DNA of 64,000 bases from Flavobacterium sp. WV_118_3 (GCF_039778605.1 NZ_CP156060.1:2604001-2668000), one strand, 5' to 3'. Shown: positions 47,562 to 56,506, counted from the first letter of the stretch. Numbers and translations are program-made. Notes: generated from the letters alone by a model not told the origin.

Positions 47562-48584
47562 TTAATAAATTAGATTTTCTAAATATTTGTTTAGTAGATA
47601 AGGTAGCTCTTTAATGTACATTAGATTTTCTTTCCTCATTCCATTCATTTCTCTTATCATTGGATGCCCTAACGTGATTTCTAATACTTCTTTAAATTCT
47701 TCTACAGCTACCACTTTGGTTTTCTTGTCAGATTTTGATTTTAGAACCTCTACCAGCTCTTTTCCTAAATCATATATCCAAGGAAAGTCATTTTTGAAGA
47801 AACTTAACGAGATTAAAAATCCAAAATGATTTCCTCCATTTTTTAATGGCATATGCAATATTTCCTCCATCATCATTGGGTGAAATCTTTTGGACATATG
47901 TCTTAATTCTATTTCGTTTCTTTCATATCTACTATAATGGTCTTGAACTAATCTTTTGATTTCTTCAATATTATCAGAAAGTTTTGGTTCAGGATTTCGT
48001 AGCAACTTTTGATTATTTCTAGAAAGGTCTAAAATCTCTTCGAGTATTTCTGAGGTTTGAATTTTACTATCTTCTTTTTCTTTATGTTCTTCTGGGTCGT
48101 CTTGAACATTTTTCAATTTATTTAATTCTTCTTCCAAAGTCGGATACCAAACTTCAAAAGCTTTTTCAAGTCTTGCATCTGTAATACAAGTATCTCCACA
48201 AGCTTTGTTTAGTGTGCTTAAAAGTTTTTTAATATCTTCTTTTTGAAAAATTGTAGATTGAAATTGTAAAATTGGACCATTCACTTCTGAACGTTTAATG
48301 TCAAAGAGAAAAGGACTTACAAAAGATTTCTCCATTGTTTTTGATAATGCGCCAGCTTCAAAAGAAAGCCAAGGTGCATTCATATTTTCTTTGGTTACAC
48401 ATAAAATTCCAAATGTTGAATTCTCTAATTCCTTTGCTATGTCTGTACTCCATCTTGCACCTTTATCAATGTCTTCTGATGAAACATACGGTTCAATTGT
48501 TTGAATTACTGAAGGAAACCAATCTCTGAAAACTAATGCAACTTTATGGCTCTTGTTTCCAGACCAACTAATAAATACTTTCAT
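47562..48584 (-). CDS. Classical TIR-domain protein with coiled-coil region
   Basis: A 340-residue soluble protein. Residues 1-~110 form a canonical bacterial TIR domain: VFISWSGNKSHKVA, YVSSEDIDKGARW, ILCVTKENMNAPWLSFEAGA with catalytic-type Glu76. Residues ~150-220 are Glu/Lys-rich and likely coiled coil; a helical C-terminal part of unknown type follows. It lies 200 bases upstream of the ThsB/ThsA pair on the same strand, so it may be a second Thoeris sensor or an independent TIR NADase defence gene. Confidence 0.85.
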   Translation of the reverse strand: MKVFISWSGNKSHKVALVFRDWFPSVIQTIEPYVSSEDIDKGARWSTDIAKELENSTFGILCVTKENMNAPWLSFEAGALSKTMEKSFVSPFLFDIKRSEVNGPILQFQSTIFQKEDIKKLLSTLNKACGDTCITDARLEKAFEVWYPTLEEELNKLKNVQDDPEEHKEKEDSKIQTSEILEEILDLSRNNQKLLRNPEPKLSDNIEEIKRLVQDHYSRYERNEIELRHMSKRFHPMMMEEILHMPLKNGGNHFGFLISLSFFKNDFPWIYDLGKELVEVLKSKSDKKTKVVAVEEFKEVLEITLGHPMIREMNGMRKENLMYIKELPYLLNKYLENLIY

Positions 48585-49259
48585 TTAAATTATATTGTCG
48601 TTAATTATATTTCAATTACAGGGTTATCATAGTCTGACTGGATATGCTAACTTAGCCTGGAGTTAGTGATACGAACAAAATCTTAAATATAGCCGATGAA
48701 AGAATGGCGTAAAAAACAACTATGTATAAAAATGTAGCTTAACTTTTATTCTACTTTTTGTTTGCACATTCATGCATTCAATAGGCACATTTTTTCCAGA
48801 GGTGATTATGTATAACTGCTAACAGTGTTTTCACTAAATTTTTACGAGTTTATTTCGTTAAAAAGTAACCCCGTATCCACAAATACGCAAGAAAGCAATT
48901 TATACATGAGAAAGCAATACGTGTTTTTACCTAATTTATAGACAAATAAATTTTAAAGTGTTGAATTAGAATTTGTAATAAAAAAGAAGAGAATAGCTTT
49001 GTTTACTTGGGAAGAATAGCGTAAATACGTATAATAAAAAAACCTGAAAAAAAATTATCACGGATTTCAAATAATTGCAGAGAGGAAGGGTACGCACCCT
49101 TCTTCTTCTATCGCCTTGTTTATAGGCTTTCCAGATTTTCAAATAAAAATGGTAACGATTTGGTAACGTAATACTGTCATCATTAGGCTGCTATTGTCAC
49201 AAATTTGACACTGAACAACTAATAGCAACGAGAATAAATTATTGTCATTTAAGCTTTCC
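48585..49259. other. Gene-free AT-rich stretch within the island
   Basis: 675 bases with no supported gene. Contents: a small inverted repeat CTAACT/AGTTAG (48647-48666), a 7-bp hairpin GAAGGGT/ACCCTTC (49085-49102), and two direct TGGTAACG octamers at 49150 and 49161. Probably scarred by past insertions. Confidence 0.6.
49150..49168. repeat. Helically phased direct octamer repeats
   Basis: TGGTAACG occurs at 49150-49157 and again at 49161-49168, an 11-base period, about one helical turn. Such pairs are typical of regulator or recombinase arm-binding sites. It lies about 90 bases beyond the stop of the HEPN-like gene. Confidence 0.45.
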
Positions 49260-49784
49260 TCAAAAGAAACCTCTTAATCCATCCATCCCGCTATTATTAA
49301 GTATGTCAGAAATTGCTGTTAATAATTCGTCTAAATAAAGTGTTTCACCACGGAATACAACTGAATTATTAAATGAGTTATATCCTCTATGGGTATTTAA
49401 AGGAGGATCATTGAAAAATTGACTCCTAAGAGCGGGGTTCATAGCCAAATCGATATATACACCACCTGATTTATTATTAAACCATTCTTCAACACGCTCA
49501 TCGTAATGTTCGAAATGATTACGAAATTTACGGTTAGAAAGAGGATTGTCATTTTCAACTTTGAGCCATTGCCTTAATCTTTCGCCACGCATTTCATATT
49601 TCTTATTAGGCCATAGAATTTTCGATATGTTCCCAGCTGCCACAAGAATAGACTGAATTGAGCACCAAGTTTCTACATTATCAAATTTGTCATGCGTAGC
49701 CAGTAAACGTTCTGCAGCTCTTTGTGCAATTTTGGATTGGAGTTGAATCTCCGTTATTAAAATCATGTCATGAAACTCTATCAT
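49260..49784 (-). CDS. HEPN-like protein, possible RNase
   Basis: A 174-residue helical protein with no signal peptide. The motif RKFRNHFEHYDERVEEW contains R88-x4-H93, the RNase signature of HEPN domains, on a predicted helix with charged surroundings. HEPN RNases act in toxin-antitoxin and abortive-infection systems. No MNT-type nucleotidyltransferase partner is adjacent, so it is stand-alone or works with the TIR genes. It is preceded by a perfect 15-nt palindrome at 49829-49843. Family assignment rests on the motif only. Confidence 0.65.
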   Translation of the reverse strand: MIEFHDMILITEIQLQSKIAQRAAERLLATHDKFDNVETWCSIQSILVAAGNISKILWPNKKYEMRGERLRQWLKVENDNPLSNRKFRNHFEHYDERVEEWFNNKSGGVYIDLAMNPALRSQFFNDPPLNTHRGYNSFNNSVVFRGETLYLDELLTAISDILNNSGMDGLRGFF

Positions 49785-50248
49785 GTGTTTATTTTTTTTG
49801 CGTTAATAAAGTCATTTTTTAGTATTGTCATGATTATCATGATTACACTTAAAGTAATATAAAAGCGTAGTGGAGATTCCAAACAAGTCTATCTAATGCT
49901 TGCATGCGGTTCGAACTTTACTATAAAAAAGACTTGTAGAATTATTTCCTATGAAATATGGCTTAAATTCCTCTTTTCAAAGTACGGATTAAAAAAACAA
50001 AACACTATAAATCAATCATTTAAATACGGTTCGAATCCCGTTATCTTATCATAAAGTAAGACATCACAGCTATTGCGAAAAAAGTGTAGATTAAGTCTAT
50101 AGAAGCCAGTAATTACAAGGCTTGGGCACTTTTTAGTAATAAAGTGTCTGTTTTTGATTTAATTACCGCTAAAAAAACGACAAATAATACACTATCAAAG
50201 CAAAAAAAACTTAAATCACTACAAATCAATAATTTAAAAACAAAAAAA
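49785..50248. other. Stretch with tRNA T-arm-like fragments
   Basis: No supported protein gene. It holds the 49829-49843 palindrome, GGTTCGAA at 49908-49915 inside an 8-bp inverted repeat (ACAAGTCT at 49883-49890, AGACTTGT at 49930-49937), and GGTTCGAATCCCG at 50028-50040. The last looks like a tRNA T-arm plus acceptor remnant on the plus strand. These may be scars of tRNA-targeted integration. Confidence 0.5.
49829..49843. promoter_or_regulatory. Perfect palindrome upstream of the HEPN-like gene
   Basis: TCATGAT-T-ATCATGA, a 7-1-7 perfect inverted repeat, 45 bases before the HEPN-like start. This is a typical size for a dimeric repressor operator. Confidence 0.55.
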
Positions 50249-50280
50249 AGTCTCCAAAAAAGAAAACTCTTTTGGAGACT
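50242..50280 (-). terminator. Terminator after tRNA-Arg
   Basis: A 12-bp stem (AGTCTCCAAAAA / CTTTTGGAGACT, one mismatch) followed on the minus strand by T-runs, directly beyond the tRNA 3' end. Confidence 0.88.
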
Positions 50281-50283
50281 AGG

Positions 50284-50357
50284 TGACCACGGAGGGGTTC
50301 GAACCCCCAACCCTCAGAGCCGAAATCTGATATTCTATCCAGTTGAACTACGCGGCC
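50284..50357 (-). tRNA. tRNA-Arg (anticodon TCG)
   Basis: A complete cloverleaf of 74 nt: acceptor GGCCGCG/CGTGGTC with wobble pairs, D arm GTTC/GAAT, anticodon stem TCAGA/TCTGA with loop TTTCGGC (anticodon TCG, CGA and related Arg codons), and T arm GGGGG-TTCGAAC-CCCTC. The discriminator is A; CCA is not fully encoded (CCT follows). It marks the right boundary of the accessory island, its 3' end facing it, the usual orientation for integration targets. Confidence 0.93.
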
Positions 50358-50405
50358 ATTTTTAATCCGATTGCAAAGAAAACAATCTGATTTGATTTTT
50401 GCAAA

Positions 50406-50852
50406 TTATGTCAGCAGCTTTTTTACAATTGTTGAAATTGTTTTCCCATCGGCTTTACCCGCCAATTCTTTAGAAGCAGCTCCCATTACCTGTCCCATGC
50501 TTCCCATTCCGGAAAAACCACCGTCGGCAATAATTTTTGTTATAATTGTTTCTACTTCTGCTTCAGACAATTGCGCCGGTAAAAACGTTTCAATCACGGC
50601 AACCTGAGCCAATTCCGGATCCGCTAAATCTGCACGTCCCTGCTCGCTAAAAATAGCCGCACTGTCTTTTCGTTGTTTTACCAGTTTTTGTAATATTTTT
50701 ATTTCGTCTTCTTCTTTTAATTCCTGACCCGCTCCGGAAGTCTGTGCTAATAAGATTTCTGATTTTATGGCACGTAAGGCTTCTAGCGCTACGGTATCTT
50801 TGGCTTTCATGGCCGTTTTCATTTCGTCCATGATCTTAGTCTGTAAGCTCAT
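50406..50852 (-). CDS. GatB/YqeY domain protein
   Basis: A 148-residue helical protein of the YqeY family (MKTAMKAKDTVALEALRAIK; SEAEVETIITKII; GMGSMGQVMGAASKELAGKA). The domain is related to the tRNA-binding tail of the GatB amidotransferase subunit; stand-alone YqeY function is unclear. It lies 155 bases after ftsZ, beyond the ftsZ terminator. Confidence 0.93.
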   Translation of the reverse strand: MSLQTKIMDEMKTAMKAKDTVALEALRAIKSEILLAQTSGAGQELKEEDEIKILQKLVKQRKDSAAIFSEQGRADLADPELAQVAVIETFLPAQLSEAEVETIITKIIADGGFSGMGSMGQVMGAASKELAGKADGKTISTIVKKLLT

Positions 50853-50944
50853 ATTTATTGGTTTAATTTTAGTTTATGATCCGAAAAAGTGATTCCCCGA
50901 ATGCCATTTGTACGACATTCTTTGTTCCGGTATGCTGTGCGAAG

Positions 50945-50983
50945 ATATAAAAAATAACCCGAAATCGGGTTCGATTTCGGGTT
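50945..50983 (-). terminator. Terminator after ftsZ
   Basis: A perfect 11-bp stem (AACCCGAAATC / GATTTCGGGTT) with a 6-nt loop and T-run on the minus strand, ending the dcw transcript. Confidence 0.88.
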
Positions 50984-51007
50984 AAAGGTTTCTCAAATAT
51001 AGGTTAG

Positions 51008-52969
51008 TTAGTCTACGTTGTCATGTAGAAAAGAGTTGTTCGAACGCAACTGTAAGTCGTCGTTACTATCCATTCCCAATGACATACGCGATTTACTATT
51101 ATCGACAGAAGTGGCGTTTAAATCAACTCCCATTCTTTTATATGCCGGTTCTTTTTCCAATTCATTAACGCGTGATGCACTGTTATTGAATTTGTAATTG
51201 AACTCTTTCATTTTTCTTTTACGCTCTTCGGCTCTCATTCGTAAGGTTTCCTCAATGGTCATTTCAACCGGAGAAATCTCGTCAAAGCTGGATTGTACCT
51301 GAGCCGGCTCTACTTTTCGCATCGTAAAGTTTAACTCTTCCGCAACCGGTTCTTCTTTTACCGGTTCAACCGCTTTGGAAGCCAATAATTCGTTTTCTTT
51401 CTCCATATAATCCTCCAAAGAGTATTTTACCACTCCCGACTGGTTTACTTCCGTTACCGGAACTACCTGAACTGGCTGGTTTACTTTAATATCTTTGGTT
51501 TCATTACTAAGGTCGAAAACAACTCTGTCCTGAGCTGCTGTTACCGGTAAGTCGAATGAAAAGGCGATTTGCTCTTCTACTTTTGGCAGTACAAACTGCG
51601 GTTCGATTACCTCGATTTCGCGAACGTCTCGCATAACCGGAGCCGGAGCTTCCTCTTTTACCGGTGAAACGATTTCGAAAAATACATCCAGGTTATTGAT
51701 AAAATCAGCCGTTGGCAATTCTATTTCTTCTTCAATTACTGCTGCCGGTTGTTTTTTTTCGTATACTTCTTCTTCCACTTCTTCTAAAGCGAAAACGATT
51801 TTTTCTTCCGGTTGTTCAGCAATAATATCGTTAATCATCGCTTGAGCCGCCGCTTTTTCAACCGGAGTCGAAAAATCAAATGACGGTACAAATCCGGTTG
51901 CCGATAAATCCTGAACCAATTTTTGCTCACCCTCTAAGGTGTGAATAATTTTTTTTGGCTCTGTATTTACGATTTCTGCTTGTTGCTCTACGTTAAATCC
52001 CGTAGCAATGATGGTTACTGCGATAGCATCCCCTAACGATTCGTCTTCACCAACTCCCATGATGATGTTGGCATTGTGCCCCGCTTCTTCCTGGATATGG
52101 TCGTTGATTTCTCCGATCTCGTCAATCGTGATTTCGTTGGTTCCGGAAACGATCAATAACAATACGTTTTTAGCACCGGTAATTTTGTTGTCGTTTAACA
52201 ACGGTGAATCCAATGCATCTACAATCGCATCTTTCGCTCTGTTCTCGCCATTTGCCACAGCCGATCCCATGATAGCAGTTCCACTATTGGACAATACGGT
52301 TTTCGCATCTTTTAAATCGATATTCTGTGTATAGTGGTGCGTAATTACTTCGGCGATTCCTCGTGAAGCGGTTGCCAATACTTCATCCGCTTTGGAGAAT
52401 CCGGCCTTGAATCCTAAGTTACCGTATACTTCTCTTAATTTATTGTTGTTGATAACGATTAACGAATCCACCTGTTTGCGAAGTCTTTCCACTCCTAATA
52501 AGGCTTGCTCCTGACGTACTTTCCCTTCAAACTGGAATGGAATCGTTACAATCCCTACAGTCAGGATATCTCTTTCTTTGGACAATTGCGCTATTACCGG
52601 TGCGGCTCCTGTTCCGGTTCCACCACCCATACCGGCCGTAATAAATACCATTTTGGTATTTACGTCCAACATTTTTTCAATTTCCTCGATACTCTCCAAA
52701 GCCGACTGTTGTCCGACTTCTGGATTCGCTCCGGCTCCAAGCCCTTCTGTTAAGTTAACGCCAAGTTGTATTTTATTCGGAACCGAACTGCTTTGCAATG
52801 CCTGTGAATCGGTATTACAAACCACGAAATCTACTCCTTTAATCCCTTGTTTAAACATGTGGTTAATGGCATTACTACCACCGCCACCTACACCAATAAC
52901 TTTAATCACATTTGATTGGTTTTTTGGCAAATCAAATGCAATACTTCCAAATTCTGAGTTGCTGTTCAT
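51008..52969 (-). CDS. ftsZ: Cell division protein FtsZ
   Basis: A 653-residue tubulin homologue. The GTPase core (~1-330) has GVGGGGSNAINHM, the tubulin signature GGGTGTGAAPV and the T7 loop region (NDHIQEEAGHNANIIMGVG). The long C-terminal linker (~330-640), rich in Glu, Pro and Val, makes it much longer than E. coli FtsZ (383), as usual in Flavobacteriia. It polymerises at mid-cell to organise division, with FtsA encoded 12 bases upstream. Confidence 0.97.
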   Translation of the reverse strand: MNSNSEFGSIAFDLPKNQSNVIKVIGVGGGGSNAINHMFKQGIKGVDFVVCNTDSQALQSSSVPNKIQLGVNLTEGLGAGANPEVGQQSALESIEEIEKMLDVNTKMVFITAGMGGGTGTGAAPVIAQLSKERDILTVGIVTIPFQFEGKVRQEQALLGVERLRKQVDSLIVINNNKLREVYGNLGFKAGFSKADEVLATASRGIAEVITHHYTQNIDLKDAKTVLSNSGTAIMGSAVANGENRAKDAIVDALDSPLLNDNKITGAKNVLLLIVSGTNEITIDEIGEINDHIQEEAGHNANIIMGVGEDESLGDAIAVTIIATGFNVEQQAEIVNTEPKKIIHTLEGEQKLVQDLSATGFVPSFDFSTPVEKAAAQAMINDIIAEQPEEKIVFALEEVEEEVYEKKQPAAVIEEEIELPTADFINNLDVFFEIVSPVKEEAPAPVMRDVREIEVIEPQFVLPKVEEQIAFSFDLPVTAAQDRVVFDLSNETKDIKVNQPVQVVPVTEVNQSGVVKYSLEDYMEKENELLASKAVEPVKEEPVAEELNFTMRKVEPAQVQSSFDEISPVEMTIEETLRMRAEERKRKMKEFNYKFNNSASRVNELEKEPAYKRMGVDLNATSVDNSKSRMSLGMDSNDDLQLRSNNSFLHDNVD

Positions 52970-52981
52970 ATCGTATCGGTT

Positions 52982-54391
52982 TTATTCTGCGTTATCTAAA
53001 AATTCCTTAATCTTATCTATATACTTGTCGAAAAAGCCTCTTTTAATCTTTTCTTTGGTAGATTCAGAATCTATATCATTTCTTACATTAATTGGCTTTA
53101 TCGGCGCTGCTTCTGCTATTATTTCGTCTTCTATCTCTTCCGGTTCCGGTTCGATTCGCACTGGTTGTGGTTTGCTTTCCACTTTTGGTTGTTCCTTTTT
53201 AATCTCGGCCAGTGGCGTTGCACTTTTCGTATTATTTCGGATACTGTTCATCACCAATCCTACTGCCGTGGCATATAATGGACTGGAGATTTCTTCGTCG
53301 GAATTTCCGGCCAGATGTTCGTTCGGATAACCGATCCGGGTGTCCATTCCGGTGATGTATTCCACCAATTGTTTGATGTGCTTTAACTGAGCGCCACCTC
53401 CTGTTAATACAATTCCGGCGATCAGTTTTTTTCTCGGATCTTCATGTCCGTAGGCTTTGATCTCCGCAAAAACCTGTTCTACAATTTCCACCACTCTGGC
53501 GTGGATGATTTTCGAAAGGTTTTTTAACGATATCTCTTTCGGCTCGCGTCCTCGTAATCCCGGTATCGAAACAATCTCGTTGTCTTTGTTTTCGCCCGGC
53601 CAGGCCGATCCGAATTTTACTTTTAATAACTCGGCTTGTTTTTCAATAATCGAACAACCTTCTTTAATATCGTCGGTGATCACATTTCCTCCAAATGGGA
53701 TTACTGCCGTATGGCGAATGATACCGTCTTTAAAAATGGCCAGATCGGTTGTCCCTCCTCCGATATCGATCAATGCTACACCGGCTTCTTTTTCCTCCTG
53801 ACTTAACACCGCATCAGCCGACGCCAATGGCTCCAATGTTAAACCGGACAAATCCAAACCGGAGCTTTTAATACAACGTCCCACATTACGGATCGAAGAT
53901 GCCTGCCCTACTACCACGTGGAAACTCGCTTCCAGTCGGCCACCATACATCCCGATAGGCTCTTTGATTTCCGATTGTCCGTCGATTTTAAATTCCTGTG
54001 GTAACACGTGGATGATTTCCTCTCCCGGCAACATGGCCAGTTTGTGCACCTGATTAATCAATAAGTCAATATCAGCATCACCAATCACTTCTTCCGGATT
54101 GTGACGACTGATATAGTCGCTGTGCTGAATACTGCGAATGTGCTGACCGGCTATGCCTACCACCACATCATTGATTTTATATCCCGAATCCGTCTCGGCA
54201 TCCAAAACGGCCTGCTGAATGGATTGAATTGTCTGCGTAATATTGTTTACAACTCCGCGCGCCACACCAAGGCTTTTGGATTTTCCAACCCCTAAAATTT
54301 CTAATTTGCCGTACTCATTTTTCTTGCCGATCATGGCGACAATTTTGGTTGTCCCAATATCCAAACCTACTGCAATACTTTCTTTTTCCAT
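52982..54391 (-). CDS. ftsA: Cell division protein FtsA
   Basis: A 469-residue actin-fold ATPase (VGLDIGTTKIVAMIGKKNEY; VALIDIGGGTTDLAIFKDGI; GIVLTGGGAQLKHI) with a C-terminal amphipathic helix (FFDKYIDKIKEFLDNAE) for membrane attachment, after a proline-rich linker. It tethers FtsZ to the inner membrane and recruits later divisome proteins. It is 3 bases after ftsQ. Confidence 0.96.
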   Translation of the reverse strand: MEKESIAVGLDIGTTKIVAMIGKKNEYGKLEILGVGKSKSLGVARGVVNNITQTIQSIQQAVLDAETDSGYKINDVVVGIAGQHIRSIQHSDYISRHNPEEVIGDADIDLLINQVHKLAMLPGEEIIHVLPQEFKIDGQSEIKEPIGMYGGRLEASFHVVVGQASSIRNVGRCIKSSGLDLSGLTLEPLASADAVLSQEEKEAGVALIDIGGGTTDLAIFKDGIIRHTAVIPFGGNVITDDIKEGCSIIEKQAELLKVKFGSAWPGENKDNEIVSIPGLRGREPKEISLKNLSKIIHARVVEIVEQVFAEIKAYGHEDPRKKLIAGIVLTGGGAQLKHIKQLVEYITGMDTRIGYPNEHLAGNSDEEISSPLYATAVGLVMNSIRNNTKSATPLAEIKKEQPKVESKPQPVRIEPEPEEIEDEIIAEAAPIKPINVRNDIDSESTKEKIKRGFFDKYIDKIKEFLDNAE

Positions 54392-54394
54392 ACT

Positions 54395-55120
54395 CTAATA
54401 TTTGGTGCACACTACTTGTTGTGTAAACTTCAGATTAATTGTTTTATAATTCCCGATAAGGGTGTCTTTTATCGCATGTTGAAAAAAGGCCTTATAGTTG
54501 TCAAACTTCTTATCAACATTTATCGTTCTTCCGAAAAGGATCTGATAATTATAATTCCGGTTGGTCATTATCAGACTTCCTGTGGGCAAAATTTGTATCC
54601 CGGTGATGTTTTTTTTCAAAAAATCATCGTCATAAATTTTCCGGAGTACTTCAGTCAGTTTGCCTTTGTTTTCGGTATTTATTTCACCCGAAACTAACGG
54701 AACCCGCGCTGCAAAATTATCCGACAACGGCATCTGATTTCCCTCATAGTCAATATAATAAGAACGCTCTCCATCATCGACCCGCGCTACCGGTGTTTTC
54801 TGTGTCACGACTGCCTCTAAAGTCCCGTCAATAGTGGCAAAAACCTCTGCTTTGGCTATCATTTCATTACTGTCGAGAATATGCTCCAATCTATTCAAAT
54901 CTAGCTTATCTTTCCTTATGCTCGTAACTTTGTTAAAATTTTGTATTAACAAGTTATCAACCGTTTCAGGCGTGATAAAAAGGTTGTTTTCACCTTTAAA
55001 CCGAACCTCTGTCTTTTGCAGATAACGGGTTTCATTTCGCTTCGATGAAAATGAGTACAGGAAAATCACTACTCCAATCATGAGTACCAATCTTACATCT
55101 GTCCATTTTATTTTTTTCAT
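54395..55120 (-). CDS. ftsQ: Cell division protein FtsQ
   Basis: A 241-residue bitopic protein with one N-terminal helix (residues ~10-24), a short POTRA-like region and a beta domain (IAKAEVFATIDGTLEAVVTQ, TPVARVDDGERSYYIDYEGN). It links early and late divisome proteins in the periplasm. Sequence conservation is low but position between murC and ftsA is decisive. Confidence 0.88.
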   Translation of the reverse strand: MKKIKWTDVRLVLMIGVVIFLYSFSSKRNETRYLQKTEVRFKGENNLFITPETVDNLLIQNFNKVTSIRKDKLDLNRLEHILDSNEMIAKAEVFATIDGTLEAVVTQKTPVARVDDGERSYYIDYEGNQMPLSDNFAARVPLVSGEINTENKGKLTEVLRKIYDDDFLKKNITGIQILPTGSLIMTNRNYNYQILFGRTINVDKKFDNYKAFFQHAIKDTLIGNYKTINLKFTQQVVCTKY

Positions 55121-55127
55121 CGTTTTG

Positions 55128-56483
55128 TTATTTTTTTACTACTTCTAATGCTTTTCGAATATCGGGTACCATTTCCCCCACATCGCCTGCTCCTATTGTT
55201 ACTATCACTGGTGCATCGCTGTTTTCCAGTGCCGGAATCAGGGCTTCTTTTGAAATCAGTTTTTTGTTACTGTTTTCGATTTTCCCCAATAACCATTCGG
55301 ACGTGATTCCTTCCATCGGCAATTCCCGCGCCGGATAAATATCCAACAACAGAATTTCGTCAAATTGCGACAGACTTTTTGCAAAATCATCAGCAAAATC
55401 GCGGGTTCTACTGTACAAGTGCGGCTGAAATACCGCCAGTACTTTTTTTCCCGGATACAATTCGCGAACCGCCTGGTGTACCGCGTTGATTTCGGTTGGA
55501 TGGTGCGCATAATCGTCGATATACACAAACTCCGGTTTCCGAATCTGGAATGAAAAACGTCTTCGTACGCCTTTAAAACTCAATAGCGCTTTTGCAATAT
55601 CGCTATCCGAAACCCCGTAGGTTTTGGCCATCGCCAACGCCAGTAAAGCATTCGTCAGATTATGTCTGCCGGGCAATCCGAATCTAATGTCTTTTAATTC
55701 TCCGGTAGGTGTGGCAACATCAAACACATACCAGCCGTCTACAATTCGTATATTTTTTGCCGTAAACTGCGCGTCGTCATTGATTCCCACCGTCACGGCT
55801 TCGATCGGCAGGCCATTGGTTACGAACAGTTGTTTTTTATCGGCCACTTTATTCGCAAATTCTATAAAAGAAGCTTCAATCGAGGCTTTATCACCATAGA
55901 TATCCAAATGATCGGCATCCATCGACGTCACACAAGCGATATCCGGATGTAAATGCAAAAACGAACGATCAAATTCATCAGCTTCTACTACGGTTACTGT
56001 TTTTCCATTTCCAATCAGGTTGGAATTATAGTTTTCTACAATTCCACCTAAAAAGGCCGTCATATCGACACCGCTTTCATACAAAACATGTCCTAAAATA
56101 CTGGACGTGGTGGTTTTTCCATGTGTACCGGCTACCGCGAAGCAAAACGTATCTTTGGTGATGATTCCCAATACTTCCGCTCTTTTTTTGACTACAAATC
56201 CGTTATCCAGAAAATAATTCCATTCCGCATGCTGTTTTGGAACTGCCGGCGTAATCACCACCAGCGTATTTTCTTTATTTCGGAAAGCTTCGTCAATCAA
56301 AGACACATTATCTTCAAAATGGATCACAATACCACTTTCTTCCAATTCGGCCGTAAGGTGCGTCGGCGTCTTATCATATCCGGCTACATTTTTCCCGATG
56401 TTTTTAAAATAACGGGCCAAAGCACTCATTCCGATGCCTCCAATTCCGATAAAATATACGTTATGTATTTGCGGTAAATTCAT
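55128..56483 (-). CDS. murC: UDP-N-acetylmuramate-L-alanine ligase
   Basis: A 451-residue Mur ligase: N-terminal UDP-binding motif (VYFIGIGGIGMSALARYFKN), ATP loop GTHGKTTTSS, central (VEADEFDRSFLHL) and C-terminal (IDDYAHHPTEI) motifs. It adds L-Ala to UDP-MurNAc in the cytoplasm. No ddl gene follows, unlike E. coli. Confidence 0.97.
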   Translation of the reverse strand: MNLPQIHNVYFIGIGGIGMSALARYFKNIGKNVAGYDKTPTHLTAELEESGIVIHFEDNVSLIDEAFRNKENTLVVITPAVPKQHAEWNYFLDNGFVVKKRAEVLGIITKDTFCFAVAGTHGKTTTSSILGHVLYESGVDMTAFLGGIVENYNSNLIGNGKTVTVVEADEFDRSFLHLHPDIACVTSMDADHLDIYGDKASIEASFIEFANKVADKKQLFVTNGLPIEAVTVGINDDAQFTAKNIRIVDGWYVFDVATPTGELKDIRFGLPGRHNLTNALLALAMAKTYGVSDSDIAKALLSFKGVRRRFSFQIRKPEFVYIDDYAHHPTEINAVHQAVRELYPGKKVLAVFQPHLYSRTRDFADDFAKSLSQFDEILLLDIYPARELPMEGITSEWLLGKIENSNKKLISKEALIPALENSDAPVIVTIGAGDVGEMVPDIRKALEVVKK

Positions 56484-56506
56484 GCTCCTGCGATCAATTT
56501 CTTTTG

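Noticed and set aside
45341..50357. Island as an intact prophage or integrative element
   Set aside because: No integrase, transposase, structural, conjugation or replication gene is present, and I found no clear copy of the tRNA-Arg 3' end at the left side.
50113..50365. Open frames on both strands across the tRNA-Arg gene
   Set aside because: They are translations of the tRNA and its terminator (the familiar GGVRTPNPQSRNLIFYPVELRG type of artefact), not genes.
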